64,000 bases of DNA from Lysinibacillus fusiformis (GTDB lineage Bacteria > Bacillota > Bacilli > Bacillales_A > Planococcaceae): positions 1 to 64,000 of the forward strand of contig JASENG010000017.1 of the NCBI GenBank assembly GCA_030027265.1, given 5' to 3'. Below, piece after piece: positions 7,775 through 18,496 of the stretch. The notes under the pieces are model-generated. The model was not told the origin of the DNA and made no database searches. It was given only the letters and a program-made list of their open reading frames with translations. Position 1 is the stretch's first letter. Every line of letters starts with the position of its first letter. The translations under genes were made by a program, and so were the position numbers.

Positions 7775-8602
7775 ATGAATCCAAAAGAACTCACTGTTAT
7801 TGAACATATAGAAGAATTAAGAAAACGATTATTGATTTGTGCGGTTTTCTTCGTTCTGGCATTAATTGTGAGCTTTTATTTTGCAAAGCCGATTATTAAA
7901 TCTATTCAGTTAAGCGAACAAGCAGAGCAATTAACTTTGAACGCTTTCAATGTAGGCGACCCGCTTACAGTGTATTTGGAAGTTACATTCATTGTCGCGT
8001 TAATCATTACATCGCCGATCATTCTATATCAGCTGTGGGCTTTTATCACACCCGGGCTGCATGAAACCGAGCGAAAAGCAACGCTAAAATATATCCCGTA
8101 TGCATTTTTATTGTTCATAGTTGGACTAGCATTTGCCTATTATATTTTATTGCCAAACGTTATGAACTTCATGATGCAATTATCAAACGATCTGGATATT
8201 CAGCAAACGATCGGAATTAATGAATATTTCGGATTTCTATTTAAATTGGTCGTTCCATTCGGTGTAATTTTCGAATTGCCTGTAGTAATGCTGTTCCTGG
8301 CAAGACTGGGGATATTAAATCCACAGTTGATGGTGAAATTCCGTAAGTATGCGTATTTTGTCCTGTTCGTAATCGCGGTATTAGTAGCGCCGCCAGATAT
8401 CATTTCATATATCATGATTTCAATTCCGCTTTTTGTTTTATATGAAATCAGTATTATCATTGCGCGGATTGGCTTTAAAAAATATCAAGTAGCAGAAGAA
8501 ATGCGAATACAGGAAGAAAAAGAAATGGAACAGAAACTTCAAGTTGAAGAATTATTAGCTGAACAGCGCCGCCAAATTGAAGAAATGACGAATAAACATT
8601 AA
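7775..8602 (+). CDS. tatC: Sec-independent protein translocase TatC
   Basis: A 275-residue membrane receptor for twin-arginine signal peptides. It begins with the family-typical MNPKELTVIEHIEELRKRLLI and has six hydrophobic segments, with FITPGLHETERK after the second. The C-terminal cytoplasmic extension (about residues 235-275) is rich in E, Q and R and looks like a coiled coil; it is a little longer than in minimal TatC proteins. Together with tatA it makes a minimal TatA-TatC translocase like TatAyCy of B. subtilis at the same locus. Confidence 0.96.
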   Translation: MNPKELTVIEHIEELRKRLLICAVFFVLALIVSFYFAKPIIKSIQLSEQAEQLTLNAFNVGDPLTVYLEVTFIVALIITSPIILYQLWAFITPGLHETERKATLKYIPYAFLLFIVGLAFAYYILLPNVMNFMMQLSNDLDIQQTIGINEYFGFLFKLVVPFGVIFELPVVMLFLARLGILNPQLMVKFRKYAYFVLFVIAVLVAPPDIISYIMISIPLFVLYEISIIIARIGFKKYQVAEEMRIQEEKEMEQKLQVEELLAEQRRQIEEMTNKH

Positions 8603-8606
8603 ACTT

Positions 8607-8655
8607 AAAAGCCTATTTTCAAAAGATGAATCTCTTTTGAAAATAGGCTTTTATT
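8607..8655. terminator. Bidirectional terminator between tatC and the CPBP protease gene
   Basis: A perfect 19-bp stem, 8607-8625 with 8634-8652, has an 8-nt loop and A/T tracts on both sides. It serves convergent genes. Confidence 0.9.
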
Positions 8656-8667
8656 AATTGTTAAATG

Positions 8668-9378
8668 CTATTGAAACAGATGGGCGTTTAATTGAACAAT
8701 GGTTACAAACCCGTTCAACATCATATGGGCAATAATGGAGGTAAGTATCCGGCGTGTTTTAAAGTATAAAAACGCAAAGACAAATCCACTGATTGTATAT
8801 AAGATGATGTGTGAAAATTCTACATGAATCAGTGCAAATATGATGGAGCTTATAATACCTGCAACCCAGAAATTTTGTGTTTGGACGATGGAACCGAAAA
8901 CAACGCGACGGAAAACAAACTCCTCTAATATAGGTCCTAAAAAAACTGTGGTTACAATCATAATAGGAGCAACCTTTGATAATAGAATAATTCCTTCCGT
9001 ATTTTGAGAACCTTGCTCGATTCCTAGACCCATCTCAATAATCGACCCAATGGTTTGACCAAGAAAGACCAAGAAAAATCCGATAATTCCCCAACCGATT
9101 GATACAGGAATGGAAGCTTTTTCTCCTTTAAATATATCCCAGAAGTTCTTATTCTTAGCGATTAAGAATATACAAACTAAGAATGCAATTGAAAAAGTAA
9201 TAGTAGACCACCAAGCAGCCAGAGCAATTTCCTCATTTCCATCTTGTGAAAAAAATTGAAGGAAGAATGACCTTACAGGTTGAATTCTTAATAGATAGCC
9301 AGATAATTGAACAACTATGTAAGTGATCAAAACATAAAAGGCCGTTTTTTGCGCTTGAACTTTTGTAGAAGTACTCAA
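8668..9378 (-). CDS. CPBP family intramembrane metalloprotease (YdiL-like)
   Basis: A 236-residue polytopic membrane protein with about six hydrophobic segments. The conserved abortive-infection/CPBP motifs are visible: EEFVFRR (EExxxR, about residues 162-168), then FALIHVEF (Hxx[FV] type) and a final HMMLNG. These residues form the type II CAAX-protease-like active site. The position between tat and groE matches B. subtilis ydiL. The substrate is unknown. Convergent with tatC, sharing its terminator. Confidence 0.87.
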   Translation of the reverse strand: MSTSTKVQAQKTAFYVLITYIVVQLSGYLLRIQPVRSFFLQFFSQDGNEEIALAAWWSTITFSIAFLVCIFLIAKNKNFWDIFKGEKASIPVSIGWGIIGFFLVFLGQTIGSIIEMGLGIEQGSQNTEGIILLSKVAPIMIVTTVFLGPILEEFVFRRVVFGSIVQTQNFWVAGIISSIIFALIHVEFSHIILYTISGFVFAFLYFKTRRILTSIIAHMMLNGFVTIVQLNAHLFQ

Positions 9379-9566
9379 TAGAAAAATTCCCTCTTTCTAA
9401 AACTAGTCTTAAAAAATATCTTATCCAGATAGCGTATTAATGTATATCCGTGAAAATAAGTAGCTAAACTATCACCGGCAAGTTCCGTAATTTTTTACCT
9501 ATCATACGCTATGCTTCTATTGTAGATGAATAGTTGAGGAAAACAAAATTTTTTTGTGCTTCTGAC

Positions 9567-9595
9567 TTGCAAATGGGAAAGTAATTCATTATTAT
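9567..9595 (+). promoter_or_regulatory. groE promoter
   Basis: TTGCAA (9567-9572), a 17-bp spacer and TATTAT (9590-9595), overlapping a second TATAAT at 9593-9598. The CIRCE element begins about 10 nt downstream, as expected for HrcA-repressed sigma-A promoters. Confidence 0.6.
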
Positions 9596-9605
9596 AATAA
9601 TTGTG

Positions 9606-9632
9606 TTAGCACTCATAAGTAGAGAGTGCTAA
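9606..9632. promoter_or_regulatory. CIRCE element (HrcA operator)
   Basis: TTAGCACTC (9606-9614), a 9-nt spacer and GAGTGCTAA (9624-9632) match the CIRCE consensus exactly. It places groES-groEL under heat-inducible HrcA control. Confidence 0.98.
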
Positions 9633-9672
9633 TAAGATTATATAAACTATAATTTGTAGGAGGTTGTTTCAC

Positions 9673-9957
9673 TTGTTAAGACCATTAGGTGATCGTATCA
9701 TTATCGAACTAGTTGAGGTGGAAGAAATTACAGCATCAGGACTTGTACTTCCAGATTCAGCAAAAGAAAAACCACAAGAAGGTAATGTTGTTGCTGTGGG
9801 AACTGGTCGTGTTCTAGATAACGGCACACGCGTCGAGCTTGATGTAAAAGAGGGAGATCGCATTATCTTCTCTAAATACTCAGGCACAGAAGTGAAATAT
9901 GAAGGCAAAGAATTTTTAATTCTGCGCGAAAGTGATGTACTGGCTGTTATTGGCTAA
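9673..9957 (+). CDS. groES: Co-chaperonin GroES
   Basis: A 94-residue subunit of the GroES lid that caps GroEL. The sequence [17 protein letters not shown], the mobile loop [18 protein letters not shown] and the end [11 protein letters not shown] are nearly those of B. subtilis GroES, which also has 94 residues. I chose the TTG at 9673 because AGGAGGT (9658-9664) sits 8 nt upstream. The earlier TTG at 9664 lies within that site. First gene of the CIRCE-controlled groE operon. Confidence 0.97.
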   Translation: MLRPLGDRIIIELVEVEEITASGLVLPDSAKEKPQEGNVVAVGTGRVLDNGTRVELDVKEGDRIIFSKYSGTEVKYEGKEFLILRESDVLAVIG

Positions 9958-9985
9958 TAATTTGAACATTAATCTTAAGCAATAA

Positions 9986-10014
9986 GAGCGCCATACATAA
10001 TCATTCGGGCGCTC
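9986..10014 (+). other. Hairpin in the groES-groEL spacer
   Basis: GAGCGCC (9986-9992) pairs with GGCGCTC (10008-10014) around a 15-nt loop. There is no T tract, so it is not a terminator. It may stabilise or mark processing of the groE mRNA. Confidence 0.4.
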
Positions 10015-10044
10015 CCATGCTACTTTTGATTTTGAATAGAATAA

Positions 10045-11694
<1,650 letters not shown>

Positions 11695-11790
11695 GATAGG
11701 GCTAGAACCCTTATTACATCAAGCTTTCAGAAAAGGGCTTCTTAGAGATTGATGCCCAAATGATGCCGAAACTTTTAAGATAGTTAATTT

Positions 11791-11838
11791 GAGAGGTTTC
11801 TCATTAGTTCCCCGAACTTTTGAGAGACCTCTTTTTTA
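11791..11838 (+). terminator. Terminator of the groE operon
   Basis: GAGAGGTTTCTCA (11791-11803) pairs with TGAGAGACCTC (11821-11831) with one wobble, followed by six T residues. Confidence 0.8.
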
Positions 11839-11863
11839 TTATGGTAAGCAGCATGTAAATAAG

Positions 11864-11907
11864 GCTTCCTGAAAGTTTAAACATCTTTCGGGGAGTCTTT
11901 TTTTGCT
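11864..11907 (+). terminator. Second terminator-like hairpin after groEL
   Basis: CTTCCTGAAAG pairs with CTTTCGGGGAG through two wobble pairs and is followed by a run of seven T. It may act as a back-up terminator to the one 30 bp upstream. Confidence 0.55.
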
Positions 11908-12301
11908 TCTTTTGTAGAAGTGAAGATAAACCTATTATTCAATAAGTTTGGATGGTCGGGATTTCTAGATTTTAGCTTAAGAAATTCTGATGCAATGTAG
12001 TAATTTTGTCATTTTGTCAAAAAATGTTGAAATATGTATATTTAGGTGAGATTATTAATAGGTTGTGATTTTTTACTTAGTATATTTTATAAGCGTTAGT
12101 TCTTGAAACCTATCGTCTTAGTTTTCGGAGTTGATTAAAAGGTCACGAAATTAAAGAATGATCGCCTGGTTAACAAATTTGTGGATTTAAGACTATTGGC
12201 AATTCTATGGTAAATTGAATGGCTTCTTGAGTTTTCTTTGTTAATACTGTAAATAACCGTGCGATAACAATTAAATAGAAAGAGAGGAGAAATATATCAA
12301 A
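11908..12301. other. Non-coding stretch before the chemoreceptor gene
   Basis: AT-rich DNA without a supported gene. The only signal I can see is a possible sigma-D promoter near its end: TAAT at 12242-12245, a 14-nt spacer and TGCGATAA at 12260-12267 (6 of 8 with GCCGATAA). Sigma-D control would suit a chemoreceptor. Confidence 0.4.
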
Positions 12302-14353
12302 ATGAGTAAAAAAAGATTTTCATTTAAAGTAAAGTTTCTAATCTATTCTTTATTACTATCGTTAGTACCGATTATCTTGATTGGATATTTTGTTAATAAA
12401 ACAGTTAGTGAAAGAACCGAAAAAGATTATATCAATTTTAGCGAAAAAGAAATAAACCAGGTAGACAATGGAATTTCTATGTACTTTGAAACAATTAGGG
12501 AAAATGTTAGTTTGTTGGCCAATAACCCTTTCGTCCAAAATGCTGATTCCAGTATTACTTCCTATAAAGAGGTAGCAGGAGATGCCTCAATTGACATGAC
12601 CCCTTCTGCAAATGGAGAGAAGGAAAAAGCAATATTTGATGTCTTTTCTCAATTTGGCAAGAGCCATCCAAATGCTGCTTATGTGTATATGGGTACAGCT
12701 GACGGCGGTTATGTTCAATATCCCGAGGGTCCTACAACAGCTGGATTCGATCCAAGAGAACGTCCTTGGTACACTACAGCTATTGAAGAACCAGGGAAAG
12801 TTAAATTAACGAGTGCCTATGCTGCAACTGGGATAGAAGGTATTATCGTAAGTAATGTAGTTACAATCGAAAAAGACGGAAAGCAAATGGGTGTGTTAGG
12901 CCTGGATGTTAGTCTGGAAGGATTAACAGATATTATCAAGGACATCAAAATTGGAAAAAATGGTTATGTAATTCTGGCACAAGGGGATGGCACAATCCTT
13001 GCCAATCCGAAAAACCCTGAATTGAATTTCGAGCCGATTTCCAAACTTAACGTCCCGGAACTAAAGAATTTAAGTAAAGACGGTTCATTTGAAACAAGTA
13101 TCGATGGAAAAGACTATGTATTAAACACTATCACTTCAGAAAATGAAGGCTGGAAATATATTTCTGTTATTGAAAAGAGTGAAATTTTAGAAACGGCTAA
13201 TTCCATCCGCTCAAAGATTTACCTTATCGGCGGGATATTTGCTGTTATAGCTATATTAGTTTCCATTTTTATGAGCTTAAATTTAACAAAGCGACTCAAA
13301 AGTATTAGTGATTTATCTTTAGCTATGTCAAAAGGTGATTTAACTCAATTAGTCAAGATTGAGTCCAATGATGAAATTGGAGACATGGGAAAAAATTACA
13401 ATATCATGTCTAATAGTTTAAAAGAAACTATCAAAAAGATTTCGCTTGAATCTCAGGCATTATCAGCGACATCTGAGGAGTTAGCAGCATCTTCTATGGA
13501 GAATCAAAGAGCCTCTACCATGATTTCTGATTCCATTCAAAGCGTTGCCACTGGAACAGACGAACAGAATCTGGCAATGAATAAGGCGGTAGGTATTATC
13601 AATGAAGTGTATAAACATGTTGATGATGTGGCATTGAGCATGAATAATGTACATGATTCCATCCATTATTCAGCGGATACTGCTAAACAAGGTAGTGATG
13701 TTGTTAATCAAACCGTTAAACAAATGAGTGAAATAGATAAAAATGTGAGCTCTTCGGCTGAGAAGATTGGCGTATTAAATGAAAAATCGAACGAAATTAG
13801 CCAAATCAGTTTAATCATCCAATCAATTTCGGAACAAACAAATTTATTAGCCTTAAATGCTGCAATTGAGGCTGCTAGAGCTGGCGAACATGGAAAAGGA
13901 TTTGCTGTGGTAGCAGATGAAGTACGCAACCTTGCAGAGCAATCCAGTAATTCAGCATTGCAGATAAATGGGATCATAAATGAAATTAAAGATGGCATTA
14001 AGGATTCAATGAGTCTAGTGAATCAAGGAGCGAACTCAGCTAAAGAAGGAATGAAACTTGTCAACGAAAGTGGAAAAGCCTTTGGAGAAATCAAGGATTC
14101 AGTTCTTGCTGTAACAACAAAAGTTACTGAGGTTAGTATGGCAATGGATAACATGAAAACTTATATCGCAGAGGTTGTTTCCCAGATTGAGCAAGTTTCG
14201 CAAACAAGTTTAGAGGTAAATGAACATTCTCAAAATGTTGCTGCTTCTTCTGAACAAATGAGTGCCTCAATGGAGGAAGTTTCTTTAGCGGCTCAAGAAT
14301 TAGCGAGAATGTCAGTAGAATTAGAGGAAGTTATACAGCACTTTAAACTGTAA
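12302..14353 (+). CDS. Methyl-accepting chemotaxis protein with Cache sensor
   Basis: A 683-residue transmembrane chemoreceptor. Order: cytoplasmic basic start, first membrane helix (about residues 10-31), extracellular double Cache sensor (about 35-290, with the ligand-pocket-like [12 protein letters not shown] and [18 protein letters not shown] stretches), second membrane helix (about 303-325), HAMP (about 326-380) and a long signalling coiled coil. The hairpin tip reads [20 protein letters not shown] followed by [18 protein letters not shown], the CheA/CheW contact region. The C-terminus is VIQHFKL without a CheR/CheB pentapeptide. The ligand cannot be told from sequence. The gene stands alone. 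Confidence 0.95.
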   Translation: MSKKRFSFKVKFLIYSLLLSLVPIILIGYFVNKTVSERTEKDYINFSEKEINQVDNGISMYFETIRENVSLLANNPFVQNADSSITSYKEVAGDASIDMTPSANGEKEKAIFDVFSQFGKSHPNAAYVYMGTADGGYVQYPEGPTTAGFDPRERPWYTTAIEEPGKVKLTSAYAATGIEGIIVSNVVTIEKDGKQMGVLGLDVSLEGLTDIIKDIKIGKNGYVILAQGDGTILANPKNPELNFEPISKLNVPELKNLSKDGSFETSIDGKDYVLNTITSENEGWKYISVIEKSEILETANSIRSKIYLIGGIFAVIAILVSIFMSLNLTKRLKSISDLSLAMSKGDLTQLVKIESNDEIGDMGKNYNIMSNSLKETIKKISLESQALSATSEELAASSMENQRASTMISDSIQSVATGTDEQNLAMNKAVGIINEVYKHVDDVALSMNNVHDSIHYSADTAKQGSDVVNQTVKQMSEIDKNVSSSAEKIGVLNEKSNEISQISLIIQSISEQTNLLALNAAIEAARAGEHGKGFAVVADEVRNLAEQSSNSALQINGIINEIKDGIKDSMSLVNQGANSAKEGMKLVNESGKAFGEIKDSVLAVTTKVTEVSMAMDNMKTYIAEVVSQIEQVSQTSLEVNEHSQNVAASSEQMSASMEEVSLAAQELARMSVELEEVIQHFKL

Positions 14354-14373
14354 AGTGAATTTGTTTAAAACAA

Positions 14374-14418
14374 TGACCAAAAGGATTGTTAGATTTTCTT
14401 TCAAATCCTTTGGTTATC
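14374..14418 (+). terminator. Possible terminator of the chemoreceptor gene
   Basis: ACCAAAAGGATT pairs with AATCCTTTGGT with a one-base bulge, but the T tract is weak. Confidence 0.4.
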
Positions 14419-14499
14419 TTCAAAACCACTTTAGTATTTTAGTATATTAAAGTTATTTTTAAGGAAAATTTATATAATTCGTTCTAAGGAGGAACTACT

Positions 14500-16680
14500 A
14501 TGTTTAAAACAATATATCAGCTTAAAACCCTGATTGCTTTTATTTTAGTAATGATCATGCTTCCATTGGTAAGTGTTTCTGCAAAAGAAACTGATTTTGA
14601 TCCATTTGAAAAGAGTATAAGTGAAATTTCTGAAGCTTTAAATAACAATCAAATTACTTCTGAGCAACTGGTTAATTATTATCTGGAGCGTATAGAAGAA
14701 TATGACAAGCAAGGTCCAACAATTAACTCTATTATAACGATTAATGAGAAAGCTAAAGCAATAGCAAAGCAATTAGATGCAGAAAGAAAAAGTAAAGGAC
14801 CAAGAAGTATTCTTCATGGTATACCGATAGTTGTTAAAGACAATTTTGACGTAAAAGGAATGCCTACAACAGCAGGCTCTGTTGCACTAAAGGATGCCTA
14901 TCCAAAAGAAGATGCTTTTACTATTCAAAAGCTTGAGGATGCAGGAGCAATTATCATCGCAAAAACAAATATGTCCGAGTTCGCGGCTTCTTATGGGAGA
15001 TTAGGGTACAGTTCATTGGGTGGGTTAACCTTGAATCCTTATAATCTTAATCGTGACGCTTCAGGATCTAGTAGTGGATCTGCTGCAGCGGTTACAGCAA
15101 ACTTTGCTGTATTCGGATTGGGTACTGATACATCCGGATCAGTAAGAGGACCAGCCTATGTTACTGGTCTAGTGGGTATTAGACCGACCCTGGGTTTAAC
15201 AAGCCGTAGTGGGGTAATTCCATCTTCCTTAAACTTCGATACTACGGGTCCACTAGCTAGGTCCGTGAAAGATGCAGCGATTGCTTTGAGTTTTATGGCT
15301 GGAGTAGATGAAAAAGACGACAAAACTTTGCTTGCAAAGGGACATATTGTTGAAGATTATAGTAAATCCTTAGACAAAACTGCTTTGCAGAATGCAAGGG
15401 TCGGAGTAGCTACTGACTTCTTTGGAGACAACGAAGAGGTAGACGGAATTACTAATGAGGCTTTAGGAAAAATGAAAGAAATGGGTACAGAAATTATTCC
15501 TGTTTCTTTCTCAGAAATGACAAAATATCTGTGGACACCAATTATTGGACCAGTTAATGATGCAGACTTTAAAGTACAATTAGAAGAATATCTAAATCAA
15601 TTGCCGGAAAGTCAGCCGAAAACACTTGAAGAAATAATCAAAATCAGTGAATCTCCAGAGGTTCTAAACTCAGCAACACCGGTAAATCCAGCGCGTTTGG
15701 AAGGTCTAAAAGAATCATTGAAACAGACAGAATTTATGAACACCCAGGATTACAATAATATCTTAACGAAAGATATCCCTGCAGTTCGTGATGAGTTACA
15801 ATCAATAATGGAAAAAGAAAATTTAGATGCAATTGTTTTTCCAACAATGTCATGTCCAGCATCACCGAGATTTGATAAGGAAGATCCAACATATGTATGT
15901 GACGCTTATGACACTTATGCAGCAAGTTATGTAGCATCGGCTACAGGCTTCCCTGAGATTACAGTTCCTGCCGGAGCAACGAAGGAAGAATTGCCTGTTG
16001 GGATCTCTTTCTTAGGGCTGGCATATAGTGAACAAACTCTATTAGACTTGGCCTATTCTTTTGAACAAGCAACTGAAGCTAGAACGGCACCAAAAACGAC
16101 ACCTAATTTCAAAATTGATTTAGATGGGAAATCTAAATTTAAAGATGTAAATTCCTCCATCGATGAAATCGAGTATTTGACAGACAAAGGGATAATTAAA
16201 GGTTATACAGATGGGACCTTTAAACCTAATAATCCAATTACTCGTTTACAAGCTATACAGATGATTTTAAGAGAAAAGGGAATTACGGATTTTTCCAATG
16301 TTGCTAATCCTGGATTTATTGATATGAAGCCAGGCGATTATGGATATCACGAGATTGCTAAGGCTGTTGAATTAGGTATTATCAGCGGAAAAGTAAATGC
16401 TCAAGGTCAAAAGTATTTTGACCCTAATGGAAAATTAACTAGATCCCAAACTGCTAAGATCCTAGTATTAGCTTATGAATTAGAAGGAAGTTATCCACTT
16501 GAATTTAAGGATGTCCCTAAATCAAACTGGGCATATGACTATATCTCTGGACTGGCTGCAAATAATATTGCAATTGGTTATACAGATGGTACCTTTAAGC
16601 CGTCTATTAATCTTACACGTCAACATTTTGCAGTATTTATGGCTCGATACCTAGATGGTCATTTTAAGCAATCTAAGTAA
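14500..16680 (+). CDS. Secreted amidase-signature hydrolase with three S-layer homology domains
   Basis: A 726-residue exported protein. A signal peptide (residues 1-28, ending VSVSA) precedes an amidase-signature domain (about 35-525). Its Ser-cisSer-Lys triad elements are visible as GIPIVVKDNFDV (Lys), DTSGSVRGPA (cis-Ser) and DASGSSSGSAAA (nucleophile loop). Three SLH domains follow (about 540-595, 600-660, 665-720), each with GYTDGTFKP or similar, to bind pyruvylated secondary wall polymer. So this is an amide hydrolase displayed on the S-layer surface; the substrate is unknown. AAGGAGGA gives a strong ribosome binding site. Amidase domains fused to SLH are uncommon compared with the cytosolic GatA-like forms. 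Confidence 0.92.
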   Translation: MFKTIYQLKTLIAFILVMIMLPLVSVSAKETDFDPFEKSISEISEALNNNQITSEQLVNYYLERIEEYDKQGPTINSIITINEKAKAIAKQLDAERKSKGPRSILHGIPIVVKDNFDVKGMPTTAGSVALKDAYPKEDAFTIQKLEDAGAIIIAKTNMSEFAASYGRLGYSSLGGLTLNPYNLNRDASGSSSGSAAAVTANFAVFGLGTDTSGSVRGPAYVTGLVGIRPTLGLTSRSGVIPSSLNFDTTGPLARSVKDAAIALSFMAGVDEKDDKTLLAKGHIVEDYSKSLDKTALQNARVGVATDFFGDNEEVDGITNEALGKMKEMGTEIIPVSFSEMTKYLWTPIIGPVNDADFKVQLEEYLNQLPESQPKTLEEIIKISESPEVLNSATPVNPARLEGLKESLKQTEFMNTQDYNNILTKDIPAVRDELQSIMEKENLDAIVFPTMSCPASPRFDKEDPTYVCDAYDTYAASYVASATGFPEITVPAGATKEELPVGISFLGLAYSEQTLLDLAYSFEQATEARTAPKTTPNFKIDLDGKSKFKDVNSSIDEIEYLTDKGIIKGYTDGTFKPNNPITRLQAIQMILREKGITDFSNVANPGFIDMKPGDYGYHEIAKAVELGIISGKVNAQGQKYFDPNGKLTRSQTAKILVLAYELEGSYPLEFKDVPKSNWAYDYISGLAANNIAIGYTDGTFKPSINLTRQHFAVFMARYLDGHFKQSK

Positions 16681-16700
16681 ATTCGAGTAAGACATGATTT

Positions 16701-16744
16701 AAGAGATTTTCAGCAAGTTTTCCTTGCTGAAAATCTCTTTTTTG
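16701..16744 (+). terminator. Terminator of the SLH amidase gene
   Basis: A perfect 17-bp stem (16701-16717 with 16723-16739), 5-nt loop and a T tract. Confidence 0.9.
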
Positions 16745-16769
16745 GTTTCTTCTCATGATGCACTCTATG

Positions 16770-18092
16770 TTACTCTTCAAATCCTTCCTGGATATCAGAA
16801 AAGGCGTTTCTTCGCCTGAAATAGAATTTCGTGAAATCCAATGTTTTTGGATAGCTTGCACCCTCTTGCGGAAAAATAGGAGATTGTACGGTTCTCACGG
16901 GTATAAATTCAGTATGTTTTTTATCGTACTTTTTATATTTGGGATTAATACGGATAAAATCCTCCCAATAATTAATAACCGTATTTGTAGAAAGAGCTTC
17001 TTTATTTTCCTCGCTTAATTCATTATAGGTAGCATCATATTCAGAACCGGAATGACTGTTTTTCCAGACTATAAACTGCATTGCCCGGGGTATATCTTCA
17101 AAGATATTAAATTGGATGGTAGGGTTAATGGCACCGCTTGCCAAAATCCCTCTGTTCGCCTTGTTTTTACCAGGGGCAACATTTTTAAATATGTTATTTT
17201 CGATTGTTGCATTACGCCAGTTCAACAGGCGAATTGCATCCTGACGCATTTTCTCGATTTTATTATTACTAATATGGATATGGTCATGATATTTTCCACT
17301 GGAATATTTATGTGTGCCGATTGCCCGGTCCAAGTCATGGAAAACATTATTTTCTATGCTTATATTGGAGTTGGGGGTTTTATCGAACGTGCTCCACTTA
17401 GAGCTCCAACCATTTGTTCGCTTGTCGGGAGTGTCTATATTGATTGCTTCTTTGATTCGGCTAGATGAAGGTTTTGAATGGATAAATCGATTGTTGGTAA
17501 TAACGGCATCCTTTGTTGCATCCATCTCAATGAAATGGCCGGAGTACATGTTTTGAAATGTAATATTTTCGATGCTTATATTTTGATTATGGCCGGCAAT
17601 AATCGCAATCCCGTCTTTTTCGAAATTCAAGTCAATTGTTGCTTTGCCAAATCCAATGATGGAGATGTTTTTTTCGCCATTGTATTCGCCATAGATACCT
17701 TCTTCTTTTCCAAGAGAAGGGCGGATGAATTGGAAAATTGACTTATCAGCATCAAATTCAGATGTACCTGTTTCATGGCCTTTTATAATCTTGGCGCCAT
17801 CTTTCAGTATAATCGTAACATTTGAAGGTACGAACAATACGTTAGACACCGTATAAGTTCCCTTTTCTAATACGAGTGTACCTCCACCTGATGCTTCAAG
17901 TTGTTCAAGATATGAACGAAATAAATAATAATGTTTGGTAAACCGATTATAGGTTGGATAGCTCATGTAATTGCAATTATATGTTTCACTGCTTGGTGTA
18001 ATCGTATAGGTTTCTGTGTTAGCTTCCATTGAATTCGCAGGATAGATCATCCACAAAGTCAATGCAGCTAAGCCTAGAATGATTTTTTGCAT
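16770..18092 (-). CDS. Secreted right-handed beta-helix (pectate-lyase-like) protein
   Basis: A 440-residue exported protein. The N-terminus (IILGLAALTLWMIYPANS) is a signal peptide. From about residue 60 come repeated beta-helix rungs with asparagine ladders, for example NISIENITFQNM, DAVITNNRFIHS, NISIENNVFHDL, HIHISNNKIEKM and ATIENNIFKNV. The early LEASGGGTLVLEKGTYTVSNVLFVPSNVTIILKDGA segment is typical of pectate-lyase-superfamily enzymes acting on polysaccharide. No certain catalytic residues can be assigned. It could be a polysaccharide lyase, an epimerase-like enzyme or a surface adhesin. AGGAGG lies about 12 nt before the ATG. It precedes the divergent glycosyltransferase operon. Confidence 0.82.
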   Translation of the reverse strand: MQKIILGLAALTLWMIYPANSMEANTETYTITPSSETYNCNYMSYPTYNRFTKHYYLFRSYLEQLEASGGGTLVLEKGTYTVSNVLFVPSNVTIILKDGAKIIKGHETGTSEFDADKSIFQFIRPSLGKEEGIYGEYNGEKNISIIGFGKATIDLNFEKDGIAIIAGHNQNISIENITFQNMYSGHFIEMDATKDAVITNNRFIHSKPSSSRIKEAINIDTPDKRTNGWSSKWSTFDKTPNSNISIENNVFHDLDRAIGTHKYSSGKYHDHIHISNNKIEKMRQDAIRLLNWRNATIENNIFKNVAPGKNKANRGILASGAINPTIQFNIFEDIPRAMQFIVWKNSHSGSEYDATYNELSEENKEALSTNTVINYWEDFIRINPKYKKYDKKHTEFIPVRTVQSPIFPQEGASYPKTLDFTKFYFRRRNAFSDIQEGFEE

Positions 18093-18146
18093 AATCCCTG
18101 TATTCCTCCTGATAATAACGAATAAGTGGTATTAGGGAACTTGGTG

Positions 18147-18167
18147 TTCGCCAAGCAACTTGGCGAA
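18147..18167. promoter_or_regulatory. Perfect inverted repeat upstream of the beta-helix gene
   Basis: TTCGCCAAG-CAA-CTTGGCGAA, a perfect 9-bp dyad, lies 55 bp before the minus-strand start codon. It looks like a repressor operator or a 5'-UTR hairpin. The flanking CTTGG adds a third partial arm at 18140-18144. Confidence 0.5.
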
Positions 18168-18496
18168 TGACTGAATTGCACTAATGCAAGAAAAAAGTTT
18201 CTTTATATCTTCCTTTTTAATATTAAAAGGAATCAAGCGAAAACCCCATTCCCCGCCATTATTTACACTTAACTATCTACCCCAAAAACCAATGAATAAT
18301 CGTATGTACAGGTTATTTCTATTTAAATGAAAGTGCTTCGGAAAGTAATCATACTTATTCGAGAAGCATTCTTTTTTAGAAGATAAATCGTTTTTTTCAT
18401 CCTAGTTTAGTATCCACTTTTGTTGGCAATACCTAATTCTGCAAGCTTCTTTAGAGCTTTTCTCGAGTATCTCACAAAAGGGAGTATTGACTATTC
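18168..18496. other. Divergent intergenic region before the glycosyltransferase operon
   Basis: No gene seen. TTCCTTTT (18210-18217) and AAAAGGAA (18225-18232) form a short dyad. AGTGCTTC and GAAGCATT (about 18331-18369) form an 8-bp hairpin followed by CTTTTTT, which resembles a plus-strand terminator with no recognised gene before it. The operon promoter should lie in the last 100 bp but I could not place it. Confidence 0.4.

Noticed and set aside
12302-14353. Chemoreceptor with CheR-tether pentapeptide
   Set aside because: The C-terminus is VIQHFKL; no NWETF-type pentapeptide is present.
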